DNA of 41,211 nt from Bacteroidia bacterium (GCA_020845635.1 JADLFI010000010.1:1-41211), one strand, 5' to 3'; positions 14,801 to 22,820 are shown, counted from the first letter of the stretch. Notes: generated by a model not told the origin, from the letters alone. Made by a program: numbers and translations.

Positions 14801-16216
14801 AATACCGGTGCAGCCTCTGTTACTGCCATAAACGGAACCGCACCTTATAGTTATACCTTAGGAGCAACCACTAATAGTACCGGAAATTTCAGCAATTTAA
14901 ATGCAGGTAATTTAACTGTAAATATTACCGATAATAATGGTTGTGTAGGAATAGTTAACCTAACTATTAACCAGCCGGCATCAGCCTTAACTGCGGTTAT
15001 ACAAAATGCCGGTAATCCATTATGTAATGGCTCAACCAATGGCTCGGCTACAGTTTTGGCAGGAGGCGGAACTGCCCCATACAGTTATTCATGGAATACT
15101 AATCCGGTACAAAATAATGCTCAAGCTTCAAATTTAGGTGCCGGCAATTATACAGTAACAGTTACTGATGCCAATTTGTGTATGACCACTACAAATGTTA
15201 CTTTAACCGAGCCTAACTTTCAACTTAATACTAATCCGCAGTACGTTGTTTGTAGTGGCGAGCAGGTAACACTAGCAGCCACTTCGCTTGATGGTGCTGC
15301 TCCGGTTACTTATTCATGGACAAATGTGGCTAATGGCTCTGTTTTAACCGGAAGCCCTGTAAATATTTCTCCAACCTCAAGTGTTGCCTTTACCGTTGTA
15401 GCTACTGATGCAAATGGATGTAATACTGCTGCCGCCAATGTAAATGTTACAGTAAACCCCGCACCGGTGGCCTCTTTTACCGAAGATGTAAAAGAAGGTT
15501 GCCAGCCCCTTTGTGTAACCTTTAATACCACTTCGGGCGGAGCCGGATACTCTTGGCAATGGGATTTTGGTGACACACATACAGGCGTGGGACAGAATCC
15601 GGTAAACTGTTTTCAAAATGATGGACTATTTACTGTTTCATTAACAGTTATTTCTCCTAACGGTTGTTCTAATACTTTACAAAAAAATGATTTAATTACG
15701 GTGCTTCGCTCACCTAAAGCACATTTTACAACCGATCCTAAAGAAACTACCTTGTCAAACCCAACTATTAATTTTAGCAATCAATCTATTGGTGCCGAAA
15801 GCTATTTATGGCAATTTGGCGACAGAACAACATCCACTTTATTTCAGCCCGAACATGATTATTTGGAGGCTCGGGAGTATTGCATAAGGCTAATTGCAAA
15901 GAATGATTTTGGGTGTACCGATTCTGTTAAGGAATGTGTAAACATTAAGCCCGATTTTACCATTTTTGTTCCTAACACTTTTACCCCTAATTCTGACGGT
16001 TTAAATGATGTTTTTATGCCAATTATGCAATCCGTTCAGGAGTATGAAATTAAAATTTACAATCGTTGGGGAATAGTAGTTTTTAACTCTAACAATCCCT
16101 CATTTGGTTGGGACGGAGCAGGGCAACCGCAAGGCGCTTTTAATTACTTTATTCAGTTGAAAACCTATACCGGAGAAGAAAAAATTTATACCGGTAGTGT
16201 TACCTTGTATCGCTAA
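11810..16216 (+). CDS. secreted SprB-repeat/PKD adhesin-like protein with T9SS type-B sorting domain
   Basis: This is a 1468-residue surface protein. The signal peptide is residues 1-24 (LIFVSLLLFVFTSVSYA). Residues ~25-195 form a unique Gly/Trp-rich domain. About twelve SprB repeats of ~75 residues follow (about 200-1135; each with C-F-G-...-G-S, G-APYSYTLGG, GVFNNLSAGNYTV, D-NGCT and ITEP). Then come an Ig-like segment (about 1136-1217), two PKD domains (about 1218-1298 with WDFGD; about 1299-1380 with WQFGD) and the gliding-motility-associated C-terminal domain (FTPNSDGLNDVF ... YNRWGIVVF ... GWDG ... YFIQL ... GSVTLYR, 1383-1468). That last domain is the type-B signal for type IX secretion. 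By analogy with SprB of Flavobacterium johnsoniae, such proteins act as cell-surface adhesins; actual gliding is not shown here. It has no sequence link to the upstream array. Confidence 0.93.
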   Translation: MKNYFIKLIFVSLLLFVFTSVSYAQPCAGTSSFTVNLQPVGGGYAPGTVVTYCFTLNSWSMNGSNWFEGFNIQLGPGWLPGSITPVTPPTNFGGGGGQWVWVSNTFVNNGVTFGPGYFFDLNNNGITNDDFGDMGAGPWTMCFSVTVGFNVGASLGVGVATVSDGYAGSWSNGSCNGLNYNTLTPNSIIVLGCGSLIPGVVNQINVTCNGASTGSFEISTQNGNPPFTYSFQGGPFNNTNSFSGLPAGTYTVTIQDANNCTVPFPVTITQPPNPLSVTLIFKNNVGCFGGISGNYKVIGTGGTGPYQYSTDGVNFVPANNGAAFQTNGLTAGSYDVWVKDANGCTATLNIILTEPPAITGTIVSQTNPPCTGPGSGSVEVAGSGGTPNYTYSLNGGPIQLTGVFNNLTPGPYTITIKDANNCSTTVNINILSPSSTTTGSVVSQTNIDCFGASTGSLTLQGSNGNPPYTFSLNGGPFSAGPFNNLPAGLYNVVVQEANGCTGSFTATLTEPTALNLTIASQTNIDCFGASTGAVTLSANGGTAPYTYSFGATQNNTGAFNNLSAGNATFNVTDDHGCTASVSTNITQPATGVGANITTQNNVLCLGTNTGSFTIQGNSGNAPYSYTLNGVTNTTGTFTALGAGIYNVTVTDATGCTFVQAVNLTSPNALSVSIGNQTNVNCFGGNNGSVTINASSGTNPYTFTLGGTTNATGVFNNLVAGNYNVVVSDQNGCTLTQAVVITEPAAALSSSITTQQNVSCFGGSNGSVTVTAANGTAPYSYQLGGTNNTTGVFNNLSAGAYTVSITDNNGCLFNQNITITEPNAALGAITQNIVSVNCFGGNDGQIQVSGTGGTAPYSYSLGGVNNTTGTFSGLSAGNFNINLTDNNGCTFVYPIAITQPASALSATIANQTNVTCYNGSNGSVTINAAGGTPNYLYGISGTTFTNNNTIPGFSAGNYTVVVQDNNNCTASVNVNITQPLVPISATVNSTTDVLCFGNNTGAASVTAINGTAPYSYTLGATTNSTGNFSNLNAGNLTVNITDNNGCVGIVNLTINQPASALTAVIQNAGNPLCNGSTNGSATVLAGGGTAPYSYSWNTNPVQNNAQASNLGAGNYTVTVTDANLCMTTTNVTLTEPNFQLNTNPQYVVCSGEQVTLAATSLDGAAPVTYSWTNVANGSVLTGSPVNISPTSSVAFTVVATDANGCNTAAANVNVTVNPAPVASFTEDVKEGCQPLCVTFNTTSGGAGYSWQWDFGDTHTGVGQNPVNCFQNDGLFTVSLTVISPNGCSNTLQKNDLITVLRSPKAHFTTDPKETTLSNPTINFSNQSIGAESYLWQFGDRTTSTLFQPEHDYLEAREYCIRLIAKNDFGCTDSVKECVNIKPDFTIFVPNTFTPNSDGLNDVFMPIMQSVQEYEIKIYNRWGIVVFNSNNPSFGWDGAGQPQGAFNYFIQLKTYTGEEKIYTGSVTLYR
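12409..15215 (+). repeat. tandem ~225-bp SprB-type coding repeats (about 12 units)
   Basis: This is an in-frame array inside the adhesin gene. Units of ~225 bp encode ~75 residues, each with two conserved cysteines (one near the start in C-F-G, one near the end in NGC) and the terminal ITEP/ITQP. Neighbouring units share short identical DNA stretches (for example CAAACTAATATTGATTGTTT in units 4 and 5), but most are diverged, so the array is fairly old rather than freshly amplified. Confidence 0.85.
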
Positions 16217-16239
16217 AGTTTAACCATATTTATGATGAT

Positions 16240-16740
16240 ATGGTTAAAATAGGGTTGCTGTCTGATACTCACGGTTATATTGATAATTCGGTGTTTAAAC
16301 ACTTTAAGTTATGTGATGAAATATGGCATGCAGGCGACATTGGTAATATTGATACTTACGATAAATTAAGCGCATTTAAGACTTTACGTGCTGTTTACGG
16401 AAACATTGACGGACACGTATTGAGGAGTGCTGTCCCCGAAAATCAATACTTTGAAATTGAGGGTATGAAGGTATTTATGACCCATATTGGAGGATATCCC
16501 GGAAGATATAATGTAAGAGTAAAAGAATTTTTATCAAAAAACCAAGCACATCTCTTTATTTGTGGGCACTCGCATATACTGCGTATAATGTACGATAAAG
16601 CATTTCAATTACTACACATAAACCCCGGAGCAGCCGGAAATATTGGTTTCCATCATGTTAAAACCTTGGTTCGATTTGATATAGAGCAAGGCGTACCCAA
16701 AAATATGGAAGTCATAGAATTAGGAAAAAGAGCTATTTAG
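16240..16740 (+). CDS. YfcE/MJ0936-type metallophosphoesterase
   Basis: This is a 166-residue calcineurin-like phosphoesterase with the full set of metal-binding motifs: SDTHG (8-12), GDIGNID (32-38), a GNID block (55-58), THIGG (81-85) and CGHSH (108-112) followed by NPGA. Members of this compact group hydrolyse phosphodiesters and need two divalent metals; the natural substrate is generally unknown. ATG codons at 16232 and 16235 are out of frame, so 16240 is the likely start. The gene begins 23 nt after the adhesin stop and may be read through from it. Nothing is unusual in length or motifs. Confidence 0.92.
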   Translation: MVKIGLLSDTHGYIDNSVFKHFKLCDEIWHAGDIGNIDTYDKLSAFKTLRAVYGNIDGHVLRSAVPENQYFEIEGMKVFMTHIGGYPGRYNVRVKEFLSKNQAHLFICGHSHILRIMYDKAFQLLHINPGAAGNIGFHHVKTLVRFDIEQGVPKNMEVIELGKRAI

Positions 16741-16893
16741 TATCTTTAAAAATTTGTGAGAAATACTTATTAAGAATCATTTTAATTAATTCTGTTGTGT
16801 GTTTTAATTAATTGATATTTAATGTATTGTAATTATGCTGAAAAGTTAGTATAAATGGCATTTTAGGTAAAAAACAAAAAAAACAATTTTTGG

Positions 16894-16924
16894 ATATTGT
16901 ACTATAAGATAATTGCTAAATTTG
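16894..16924 (+). promoter_or_regulatory. probable promoter of the nuo operon
   Basis: TAAATTTG (16917-16924) matches the Bacteroidota -7 element TAnnTTTG and lies 19 bp before the nuoA start. A perfect TTTG at -33 is missing; ATTG (16896-16899) is the closest. The 200-bp gap from the phosphoesterase gene contains nothing else obvious. Confidence 0.45.
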
Positions 16925-16943
16925 TGTACCTAAAAAATACATT

Positions 16944-17309
16944 ATGCAAGGAAATTTTTATGACTATTTGCCAATAGCTCTTACTTTTTTAGTAGCTGCG
17001 GGTTTTGTTGTAACCACTATGGTGGTTACCCATATATTAGGCCCCAACAGGAAATCTAAAATTAAACTTAATACTTTTGAATGTGGTATTGAATCAAAAG
17101 GAAACGCCCGTATGCCATTTAGTGTAAAATATTTTTTAGTGGCCATTCTTTTTGTGTTATTTGATGTGGAAGTAATTTTTATGTATCCATGGGCCGTTAA
17201 CTTTAAGTCTCTGGGCTTGTTTGGCTTTGTTGAGATGTTTATATTTATGGGATTGTTTCTTACAGGTTTTTACTACATTGTAAAGAAAGGTGCCTTAAAC
17301 TGGGAATAA
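16944..17309 (+). CDS. nuoA: NADH-quinone oxidoreductase subunit A
   Basis: This 121-residue membrane subunit of complex I has three transmembrane helices (about 7-30, 63-85, 92-113). Conserved features are the loop LNTFECGIESKGNARMPFSVKYFLVAILF with its Cys (switchable in the family) and FDVEVIFMYPWA, whose acidic residues line the quinone-site region. It is the first gene of the nuo operon, followed 69 nt later by nuoB. Length and motifs are standard. Confidence 0.97.
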   Translation: MQGNFYDYLPIALTFLVAAGFVVTTMVVTHILGPNRKSKIKLNTFECGIESKGNARMPFSVKYFLVAILFVLFDVEVIFMYPWAVNFKSLGLFGFVEMFIFMGLFLTGFYYIVKKGALNWE

Positions 17310-17378
17310 TTTTCCTTCTTTCACATTTTAGACTACTAAGGAAAACAATTCTAACCTCAAATTTTAATAAGTTTTACT

Positions 17379-17936
17379 ATGTCAGAAATTAATAAGCCTA
17401 ATTATAATATAGCTAATAAGCCCGATGGGATTGAAGGGGAAGGCTATTTTCTTACCACTTTAGACCAAGCAGTTGGATTAGCAAGAAAAAACTCCTTATG
17501 GCCATTGCCTTTTGCCACATCGTGCTGTGGTATTGAGTTTATGGCACTTATGGCAGCACATTACGATTTGGCACGCTTTGGAAGTGAGCGTTTAAGTTTC
17601 TCTCCGCGTCAGGCCGATTTGTTAATGGTAATGGGAACTATAGCCAAGAAAATGGGGCCTATTTTACGTCAGGTTTACGAGCAAATGGCCGAACCAAAAT
17701 GGGTGCTTTGTATGGGGGCATGTGCCTCTTCGGGCGGAATTTTCGATTCATACAGTGTGTTACAAGGCATTGACCGGATTATTCCTGTAGATGTTTATGT
17801 GCCGGGCTGCCCACCAAGGCCAGAGCAGGTTATTGAAGGTGTTTTACACATACAAAAATTGGCTTCAAGCGAATCTTTACGCAAAAGAGACTCAAAAGAA
17901 TACAAAGCAATGCTAAACGAATACGGAATAAAATGA
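17379..17936 (+). CDS. nuoB: NADH-quinone oxidoreductase subunit B
   Basis: This 185-residue peripheral subunit carries the terminal [4Fe-4S] cluster N2, which passes electrons to quinone. The four ligands are visible: Cys49-Cys50 (SCCGIEFM), Cys115 (MGACASSGG) and Cys144 (VPGCPPRPE). Helix and strand patterns are typical, and the C-terminus carries a short Lys/Arg-rich extension (RKRDSKEYKAM). The stop codon overlaps the nuoC start (ATGA), so the two are translationally coupled. Confidence 0.98.
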   Translation: MSEINKPNYNIANKPDGIEGEGYFLTTLDQAVGLARKNSLWPLPFATSCCGIEFMALMAAHYDLARFGSERLSFSPRQADLLMVMGTIAKKMGPILRQVYEQMAEPKWVLCMGACASSGGIFDSYSVLQGIDRIIPVDVYVPGCPPRPEQVIEGVLHIQKLASSESLRKRDSKEYKAMLNEYGIK

Positions 17937-18448
17937 TGCTCATATCTCAATCAGTACAAGAAAAATTAATCAATGAAATCAATGAACATTTTCAAGACGC
18001 CCTTGTAAAACATGAGGTGTTGTACGATATGTTTACCATTACACTTAAAAGAGAAGCTGTTGCTCCACTTATTAGGCATTTATATAACCATGAAGAGTTT
18101 AAGTTTAAATTTTTAACTAACTTATGCGGGCTGCATTATCCCAACCAAAAAAATCAGGAATTAGGTTTAATGTATCAGTTACATAGTTTTGAAAACAATT
18201 ACCGCATCAGAATAAAAACTTTTTTCCCTATCAACGATCCGGTAATAGCTACGGTTACAGATATTTTTAATGCTGCCAATTGGATGGAACGCCAAGAGTA
18301 CGATTTTTTCGGGATAGAATTTAAAGGGCATCCAAATTTGAAACGCATTTTGAATGTTGATGATATGACTATTTTTCCGATGAGAAAGGAATACCCTGCC
18401 GAAGATCAGGCAAGAAAAGATAAAAACGATATTATGTTTGGTCGCTAA
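17933..18448 (+). CDS. nuoC: NADH-quinone oxidoreductase subunit C
   Basis: This 171-residue protein is the 30-kDa-type subunit of the complex I arm next to NuoD. The signature region is NWMERQEYDFFGIEFKGHPN then LKRILNVDDM (about 120-150), followed by FPMRKEYPAED. It starts with ATGATG, so either of two adjacent codons may be used; the first overlaps the nuoB stop by 4 nt. NuoC and NuoD are separate here, not fused as in Escherichia coli. Confidence 0.95.
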   Translation: MMLISQSVQEKLINEINEHFQDALVKHEVLYDMFTITLKREAVAPLIRHLYNHEEFKFKFLTNLCGLHYPNQKNQELGLMYQLHSFENNYRIRIKTFFPINDPVIATVTDIFNAANWMERQEYDFFGIEFKGHPNLKRILNVDDMTIFPMRKEYPAEDQARKDKNDIMFGR

Positions 18449-18464
18449 TTTTTAATTTAAGGCT

Positions 18465-19691
18465 ATGTCTAAAAAACAAACAAAAGAGATTACAGAATCA
18501 ACCATTATACTACCCGAAGATATTAAGAAGGAATATACTATTCTTAATCTCGGTCCTACCCATCCTGCTACACACGGTATTTTCCAAAATATATTAAAAA
18601 TGGATGGCGAAAAAATTGTAGAAGCAGAATCTACCGTAGGCTATATTCATCGTGCTTTTGAAAAGCTTGCCGAGCGTAAAGCATATTATCAGATTACTCC
18701 ATATACCGACCGTTTAAACTACTGTTCGGCTCCGCTTAATAATTTAGGGTGGCACATGGCAGTTGAAAAACTTATAGGTGCCGAAATTCCTAAACGTGTA
18801 CAATATATGCGTGTAATTATTATGGAGCTTGCGCGTATTATTGATCATATTATTTGCAACTCTGTAATAGGTGTTGATACAGGAGCTTTAACAGGTTTCG
18901 TTTATATGTTCCAACAGCGCGAGTTTGTGTATGATATCTTTGAAGAAATTTGCGGTGCACGTTTAACTACTAATATTGGTCGTATTGGGGGCTTTGAGCG
19001 CGATTTCTCACCAAAAGTTTGGAAAAAAATAGAGCAATTCTTAAAAGAATTTCCAAAGGTATTAGCCGAGTTTGAATCTCTTTTTGTGCGCAACCGTATT
19101 TTTATGGACAGAACTATTGGTTGTGGCGCTATCAGTGCCGAAAAAGCTTTAAGCTATGGATTTACAGGGCCAAATTTGCGAGCTACCGGTATTGATTATG
19201 ATGTAAGAGTTATGAATCCGTACTCTTCGTACGAAGACTTTGATTTTATTATTCCGGTTGGAACACAAGGCGATACTTACGACCGCTTTATGGTACGTGA
19301 AGAAGAAATGAAACAAAGCTTAAGCATTATTCGCCAAGCACTTGATAAAATGCCTGAAGGGCCTTTCCATGCCGATTTACCGGAGTTTTACTTGCCCGAA
19401 AAACAAGATGTTTACAGCAAAATGGAAGCCCTGATTTATCAATTTAAAATTGTTATGGGCGAAAATGATGTTCCGGTTGGTGAAATATACCATGCCATTG
19501 AAGCTGCCAACGGAGAGTTAGGGTTTTACATTATTAGTGACGGAGGGCGTACGCCATACAGATTACACTTCCGCAGGCCATGCTTTATTTATTATCAGGC
19601 CTATACCGAAATGATTAAAGGTGCTATGCTAAGTGATGCTATCCTTACCATGAGTAGTTTAAATGTAATTGCTGGAGAATTAGATGCTTAA
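18465..19691 (+). CDS. nuoD: NADH-quinone oxidoreductase subunit D
   Basis: This is a 408-residue homologue of the hydrogenase large subunit that forms the quinone-binding cavity with NuoB. Motifs include [12 protein letters not shown] (about 28-39, with the His loop), [59 protein letters not shown], and the end of the 49-kDa family ([25 protein letters not shown] ... IAGELDA). The start lies 16 nt after nuoC. A charged N-terminal extension ([11 protein letters not shown]) precedes the conserved part. Confidence 0.98.
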   Translation: MSKKQTKEITESTIILPEDIKKEYTILNLGPTHPATHGIFQNILKMDGEKIVEAESTVGYIHRAFEKLAERKAYYQITPYTDRLNYCSAPLNNLGWHMAVEKLIGAEIPKRVQYMRVIIMELARIIDHIICNSVIGVDTGALTGFVYMFQQREFVYDIFEEICGARLTTNIGRIGGFERDFSPKVWKKIEQFLKEFPKVLAEFESLFVRNRIFMDRTIGCGAISAEKALSYGFTGPNLRATGIDYDVRVMNPYSSYEDFDFIIPVGTQGDTYDRFMVREEEMKQSLSIIRQALDKMPEGPFHADLPEFYLPEKQDVYSKMEALIYQFKIVMGENDVPVGEIYHAIEAANGELGFYIISDGGRTPYRLHFRRPCFIYYQAYTEMIKGAMLSDAILTMSSLNVIAGELDA

Positions 19692-19713
19692 TAGAATATA
19701 ATATATAATTTGT

Positions 19714-20361
19714 ATGAAATTTTTTAAACCACTTTGTTTATTCTTAATTACGGCTTTACTAGCTTCATGTGGTTCTTACCGTGGCGTAACCATTGTAAAA
19801 CGAAAACATAATCCGGGCTATTATGTAAATGTTGGCAATCATAAGAGTCAGAAATTAGTTCAAAAAGAGCATAAAGAAGTTGTTTCTGCTACTAAGCAGC
19901 ATGCTAGTGATAGAACAGTTAACAATAGTAATAGTAAAAAAGAAAGTGCTGAAAGTACTGCCTTGGTAATGAATGAGACGGCAACCACAAAAACTTACCA
20001 AAAAGAAATACAGTATTTGGCATCAACCCAAAATTATATTTTACCCAATAGTATAAAGAGCCATATCACTGACAATAAACTTACAGCCCAAAAAAGTACT
20101 ACTCAAAATATCAGTCATATTGCTGCGGTAAAGCAACTTCTTAAAGCAAAGAAAGAAGCTCAAAGAGCCAAGGGCAGTACCAATACTATTGTACTGGTAA
20201 TTTTATCTTTATTCCCAATTTTGGCCTTAATAGCTATCTTTTTAAAAGACGGAAGACAAATAACTTTGAATTTTTGGGTGGATTTAATATTACATTTAAC
20301 CGTCATTGGGTATCTCATATTTGCCCTGTTGGTAGTCCTAGATATAGTTAATTTAGCATAA
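19714..20361 (+). CDS. lipoprotein with C-terminal Pmp3/YqaE-like membrane domain
   Basis: This is a 215-residue protein with an N-terminal lipobox (LLASCGS, Cys19) followed by the KRKHNPGYYVNVG motif often seen after the lipidated Cys in Bacteroidota lipoproteins of this type. A long Ser/Thr/Lys/Asn-rich spacer (about 45-145) follows. The C-terminal ~55 residues contain two hydrophobic helices around FLKDGRQITLNFWVDLILHL, which matches the Pmp3/YqaE pattern (FLKxG...NFWxxLLL). It lies between nuoD (22 nt upstream) and nuoE (19 nt downstream) in the same direction, so it is almost certainly co-transcribed with complex I. It is not a known subunit; a role as an accessory or assembly factor is speculative. 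Confidence 0.75.
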   Translation: MKFFKPLCLFLITALLASCGSYRGVTIVKRKHNPGYYVNVGNHKSQKLVQKEHKEVVSATKQHASDRTVNNSNSKKESAESTALVMNETATTKTYQKEIQYLASTQNYILPNSIKSHITDNKLTAQKSTTQNISHIAAVKQLLKAKKEAQRAKGSTNTIVLVILSLFPILALIAIFLKDGRQITLNFWVDLILHLTVIGYLIFALLVVLDIVNLA

Positions 20362-20380
20362 TAAAAAATTAAATAATACA

Positions 20381-20920
20381 ATGTCATCACAAAACACACA
20401 AGATAAAATTGCTTTTAGCGATGAAGCATTGCAACTTGTTAATAGTATCATAAAACGTTACCCTGAAGGAAAACAAAAGTCGGCTTTAATTCCTGTTTTG
20501 CACATTGCACAGGCCGAGTTTGATGGTTGGCTTAGCCCGCAAACCATGGACTATGTGGCATCATTACTAAAACTTAAACCAATTGAGGTGTATGAGGTGG
20601 CTACTTTTTATTCCATGTTTAATTTAAAACCTGCGGGCAAATGTATATTAGAAGTTTGCAAAACGGTTCCATGTTGGTTGAATGGTGCCGAAGATTTAGT
20701 AGCCTATTTAGAGAAAAAATTAGGAATTAAAACAGGTGAAACCACTGCTGATGGTATGTTTACTTTACGCACAGTAGAGTGCTTGGGTTCGTGCGGTACA
20801 GCACCTATGTTGCAATGTGGTGCCAGCTATTACGAAAATCTGACCAATGAAAAAGCTGATGCCTTGATTGATAAATTAAGAGTTGAGAACACAAGAAAAA
20901 ACTATACTGATATTATATAA
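20381..20920 (+). CDS. nuoE: NADH-quinone oxidoreductase subunit E
   Basis: This 179-residue thioredoxin-like subunit carries [2Fe-2S] cluster N1a in the NADH-oxidising module. Ligands are Cys93 and Cys98 (EVCKTVPCWLNG) and Cys134 and Cys138 (VECLGSCGTAPML). The N-terminal helical part (IIKRYPEGKQKSALIPVLHI ... YEVATFYSMF) is typical. It forms the electron-input module with NuoF, whose gene follows after 52 nt. Confidence 0.97.
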   Translation: MSSQNTQDKIAFSDEALQLVNSIIKRYPEGKQKSALIPVLHIAQAEFDGWLSPQTMDYVASLLKLKPIEVYEVATFYSMFNLKPAGKCILEVCKTVPCWLNGAEDLVAYLEKKLGIKTGETTADGMFTLRTVECLGSCGTAPMLQCGASYYENLTNEKADALIDKLRVENTRKNYTDII

Positions 20921-20972
20921 CCGATTAGAAAAACTTGTTTAATCAGATTAAATATCTGCAATAAAGAAAAAA

Positions 20973-22307
20973 ATGGGTAAAAAATTATTACTTGAACATA
21001 TAAATGTAGAAGGAATACAATCACTTGAAGTGTATCGCAAGATGGGTGGATATGCTTCGGTTGAGAAAGCAATAAAAACAATGACTCCTGATGAGGTTGT
21101 TGAAGAAGTAAAAAAATCAGGACTTAGAGGAAGGGGAGGTGCCGGTTTCCCTACGGGCATGAAATGGAGTTTTATTGCCAAGCCCCAGGGAGTACCTCGT
21201 TATTTAGTATGTAATGCAGACGAAAGCGAACCCGGTACTTTCAAAGACAGATATTTGATGGAAAAAATTCCTCACTCTTTAATTGAGGGAATGATTACCT
21301 CTAGTTATGCCTTAGGAGCCAATACATCATACATTTACATAAGAGGTGAGTATTTTTATGTATCGCGTATTTTAGAACGTGCCATTGCCGAGGCCTATGC
21401 CGCAGGTTGGTTAGGAAAAAATATATTAGGTTCAGGTTATGATCTTGATTTATATGTACATGTAGGTGCCGGAGCTTATATATGTGGTGAAGAAACCGCC
21501 TTGCTGGAATCTTTGGAAGGGAAAAGAGGTAACCCGCGTATAAAACCTCCATTTCCTGCAGTAAAAGGTCTTTACGGCTCCCCAACCGTGGTTAACAATG
21601 TTGAAACTATTGCTACAGTTTCGCATATTGTAAATATGGGTGGCGAGGAGTACGCTAAAATTGGAATTGGACGCAGCACCGGAACAAAATTAATTTCGGC
21701 AGGCGGCAATATTAATAAGCCGGGGGTTTATGAGATTGAATTAGGAGTTCCGGTGGAAGAGTTTATTTTTTCTGATGAATATTGTGGTGGTATTCCTAAT
21801 GGTCGTAAGTTGAAGGCATGCGTACCCGGAGGGTCATCTGTTCCTATCTTACCGGCTCATTTATTGCTTAAAACAGCCAAAAACGAAAGTCGCTTAATGT
21901 CTTACGAATCGCTCTCTGATGGTGGTTTTGAATCCGGTTCTATGTTAGGTTCAGGTGGGTTTATTGTGTATGACGACCGCGCTTGCATTGTTAGAAGCAC
22001 TTATAATTTTAGTCATTTTTATCGCCATGAAAGCTGCGGTCAATGTAGCCCTTGTCGGGAAGGAACCAGTTGGATGGAAAAGATATTGAAAGAAATAGAA
22101 TATGGTCGTGGCACTATGGACGATATTGACTTATTGTGGGATATTCAGGGCAATATTGAAGGAAAAACTATTTGTCCTTTAGGTGATGCTGCTGCATGGC
22201 CTGTAGCTGCCGCCATACGTCACTTCCGCCACGAGTTTGAGTATCATGTTAAGTATCCTGAAAAAGTAAAGGATATTAAGCATACACCACCGCCAATGCC
22301 GGTGTAA
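20973..22307 (+). CDS. nuoF: NADH-quinone oxidoreductase subunit F
   Basis: This 444-residue subunit binds NADH and FMN and holds [4Fe-4S] cluster N3. The Gly-rich loop is GLRGRGGAGFPTGMKW (50-65), then CNADESEPGTFKDR, the FMN/NADH segment GAGAYICGEETALLESLEGK, and the cluster ligands SCGQCSPCREGT (about 353-364) with TICPLGDAAAWP (about 399-410). All expected residues are visible. It is the last complex I gene here: the next genes on this strand are absent and a convergent gene follows, so nuoG and the membrane subunits H-N must be elsewhere if present. No terminator stem is seen in the 60 bp after the stop. Confidence 0.98.
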   Translation: MGKKLLLEHINVEGIQSLEVYRKMGGYASVEKAIKTMTPDEVVEEVKKSGLRGRGGAGFPTGMKWSFIAKPQGVPRYLVCNADESEPGTFKDRYLMEKIPHSLIEGMITSSYALGANTSYIYIRGEYFYVSRILERAIAEAYAAGWLGKNILGSGYDLDLYVHVGAGAYICGEETALLESLEGKRGNPRIKPPFPAVKGLYGSPTVVNNVETIATVSHIVNMGGEEYAKIGIGRSTGTKLISAGGNINKPGVYEIELGVPVEEFIFSDEYCGGIPNGRKLKACVPGGSSVPILPAHLLLKTAKNESRLMSYESLSDGGFESGSMLGSGGFIVYDDRACIVRSTYNFSHFYRHESCGQCSPCREGTSWMEKILKEIEYGRGTMDDIDLLWDIQGNIEGKTICPLGDAAAWPVAAAIRHFRHEFEYHVKYPEKVKDIKHTPPPMPV

Positions 22308-22367
22308 ACGGAATTGCCCTAGATTATTACAATTACTTATTTTACTAGAGAAGTTTATTAGTCGAAT

Positions 22368-22541
22368 TTAGATTTGACTATTGACTATTATATTTCCTCT
22401 GTTGTGCCAATAGCTGTAGGTTGGGCAGCCGCATTTGTTTTTTTTACGATAGGGCAAGTACGACTTTTGGACAGGTTTACATGATGTACCAATAATAATC
22501 AGCATAAACACTAAGGCCAAAATATTTTTTGTTTTTAACAT
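22368..22541 (-). CDS. small Cys-containing lipoprotein (57 residues)
   Basis: This is a short gene convergent with nuoF. It encodes an N-terminal MLKTKNILALVFMLIIIGTSC (hydrophobic segment plus lipobox GTSC, Cys21) and a mature part KPVQKSYLPYRKKNKCGCPTYSYW with a CGC pair (Cys37, Cys39), ending IIVNSQI. Small lipoproteins with a Lys-rich stretch followed by CxCP are, as far as I recall, frequent in Bacteroidota, but I cannot name the family. On the minus strand TAACTTTG lies 5 nt before the ATG, matching a -7 element, which would give a near-leaderless mRNA. The lipobox is the main evidence. Confidence 0.6.
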   Translation of the reverse strand: MLKTKNILALVFMLIIIGTSCKPVQKSYLPYRKKNKCGCPTYSYWHNRGNIIVNSQI

Positions 22542-22708
22542 GGCTCAAAGTTAAACAAATAATAAAAATACGGATTCATTTTATGAAGTTAAAAGTTAAC
22601 TGATACATTATGGAATAACCCCATAGGCAATAGCGCTTATACTTATAAGCTTATATGATGGTTACTTGGTACAACTTAAAATTTATTAAAAAAGGGTAGT
22701 ATAAAATA

Positions 22709-22736
22709 AAAAAGCCTCATTTTGTGAGGCTTTTTT
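22709..22736 (-). terminator. intrinsic terminator after tRNA-Gln
   Basis: The stem AGCCTCA/TGAGGCT (22713-22719 with 22725-22731) has a 5-nt loop and A/T tracts on both sides (AAAAAA before, TTTTTT after), so it can work in both directions. On the minus strand it lies a few bases downstream of tRNA-Gln. On the plus strand it could stop any read-through from nuoF. Confidence 0.85.
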
Positions 22737-22739
22737 AAG

Positions 22740-22810
22740 TTGTCCGACAAGGATTCGAACCTTGAATGACAGAATCAAAATCTGGAGTGTTACCATTACA
22801 CCATCGGACA
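22740..22810 (-). tRNA. tRNA-Gln (anticodon TTG)
   Basis: The cloverleaf reads on the minus strand. Acceptor arms TGTCCGA/TCGGACA pair fully. The D arm is GTGT...ACAC. The anticodon loop TTTTGAT gives TTG (Gln, CAA). The T arm is CAAGG-TTCGAAT-CCTTG. The outermost anticodon-stem pair is a C/T mismatch. The discriminator base is A (22740), and CCA is not encoded. Confidence 0.93.
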
Positions 22811-22820
22811 TTAAGGGCTG

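Noticed and set aside
13042-15616. Minus-strand and shifted open frames inside the SprB-repeat gene
   Set aside because: They repeat with the period of the coding repeats and reflect codon bias of the real plus-strand frame.
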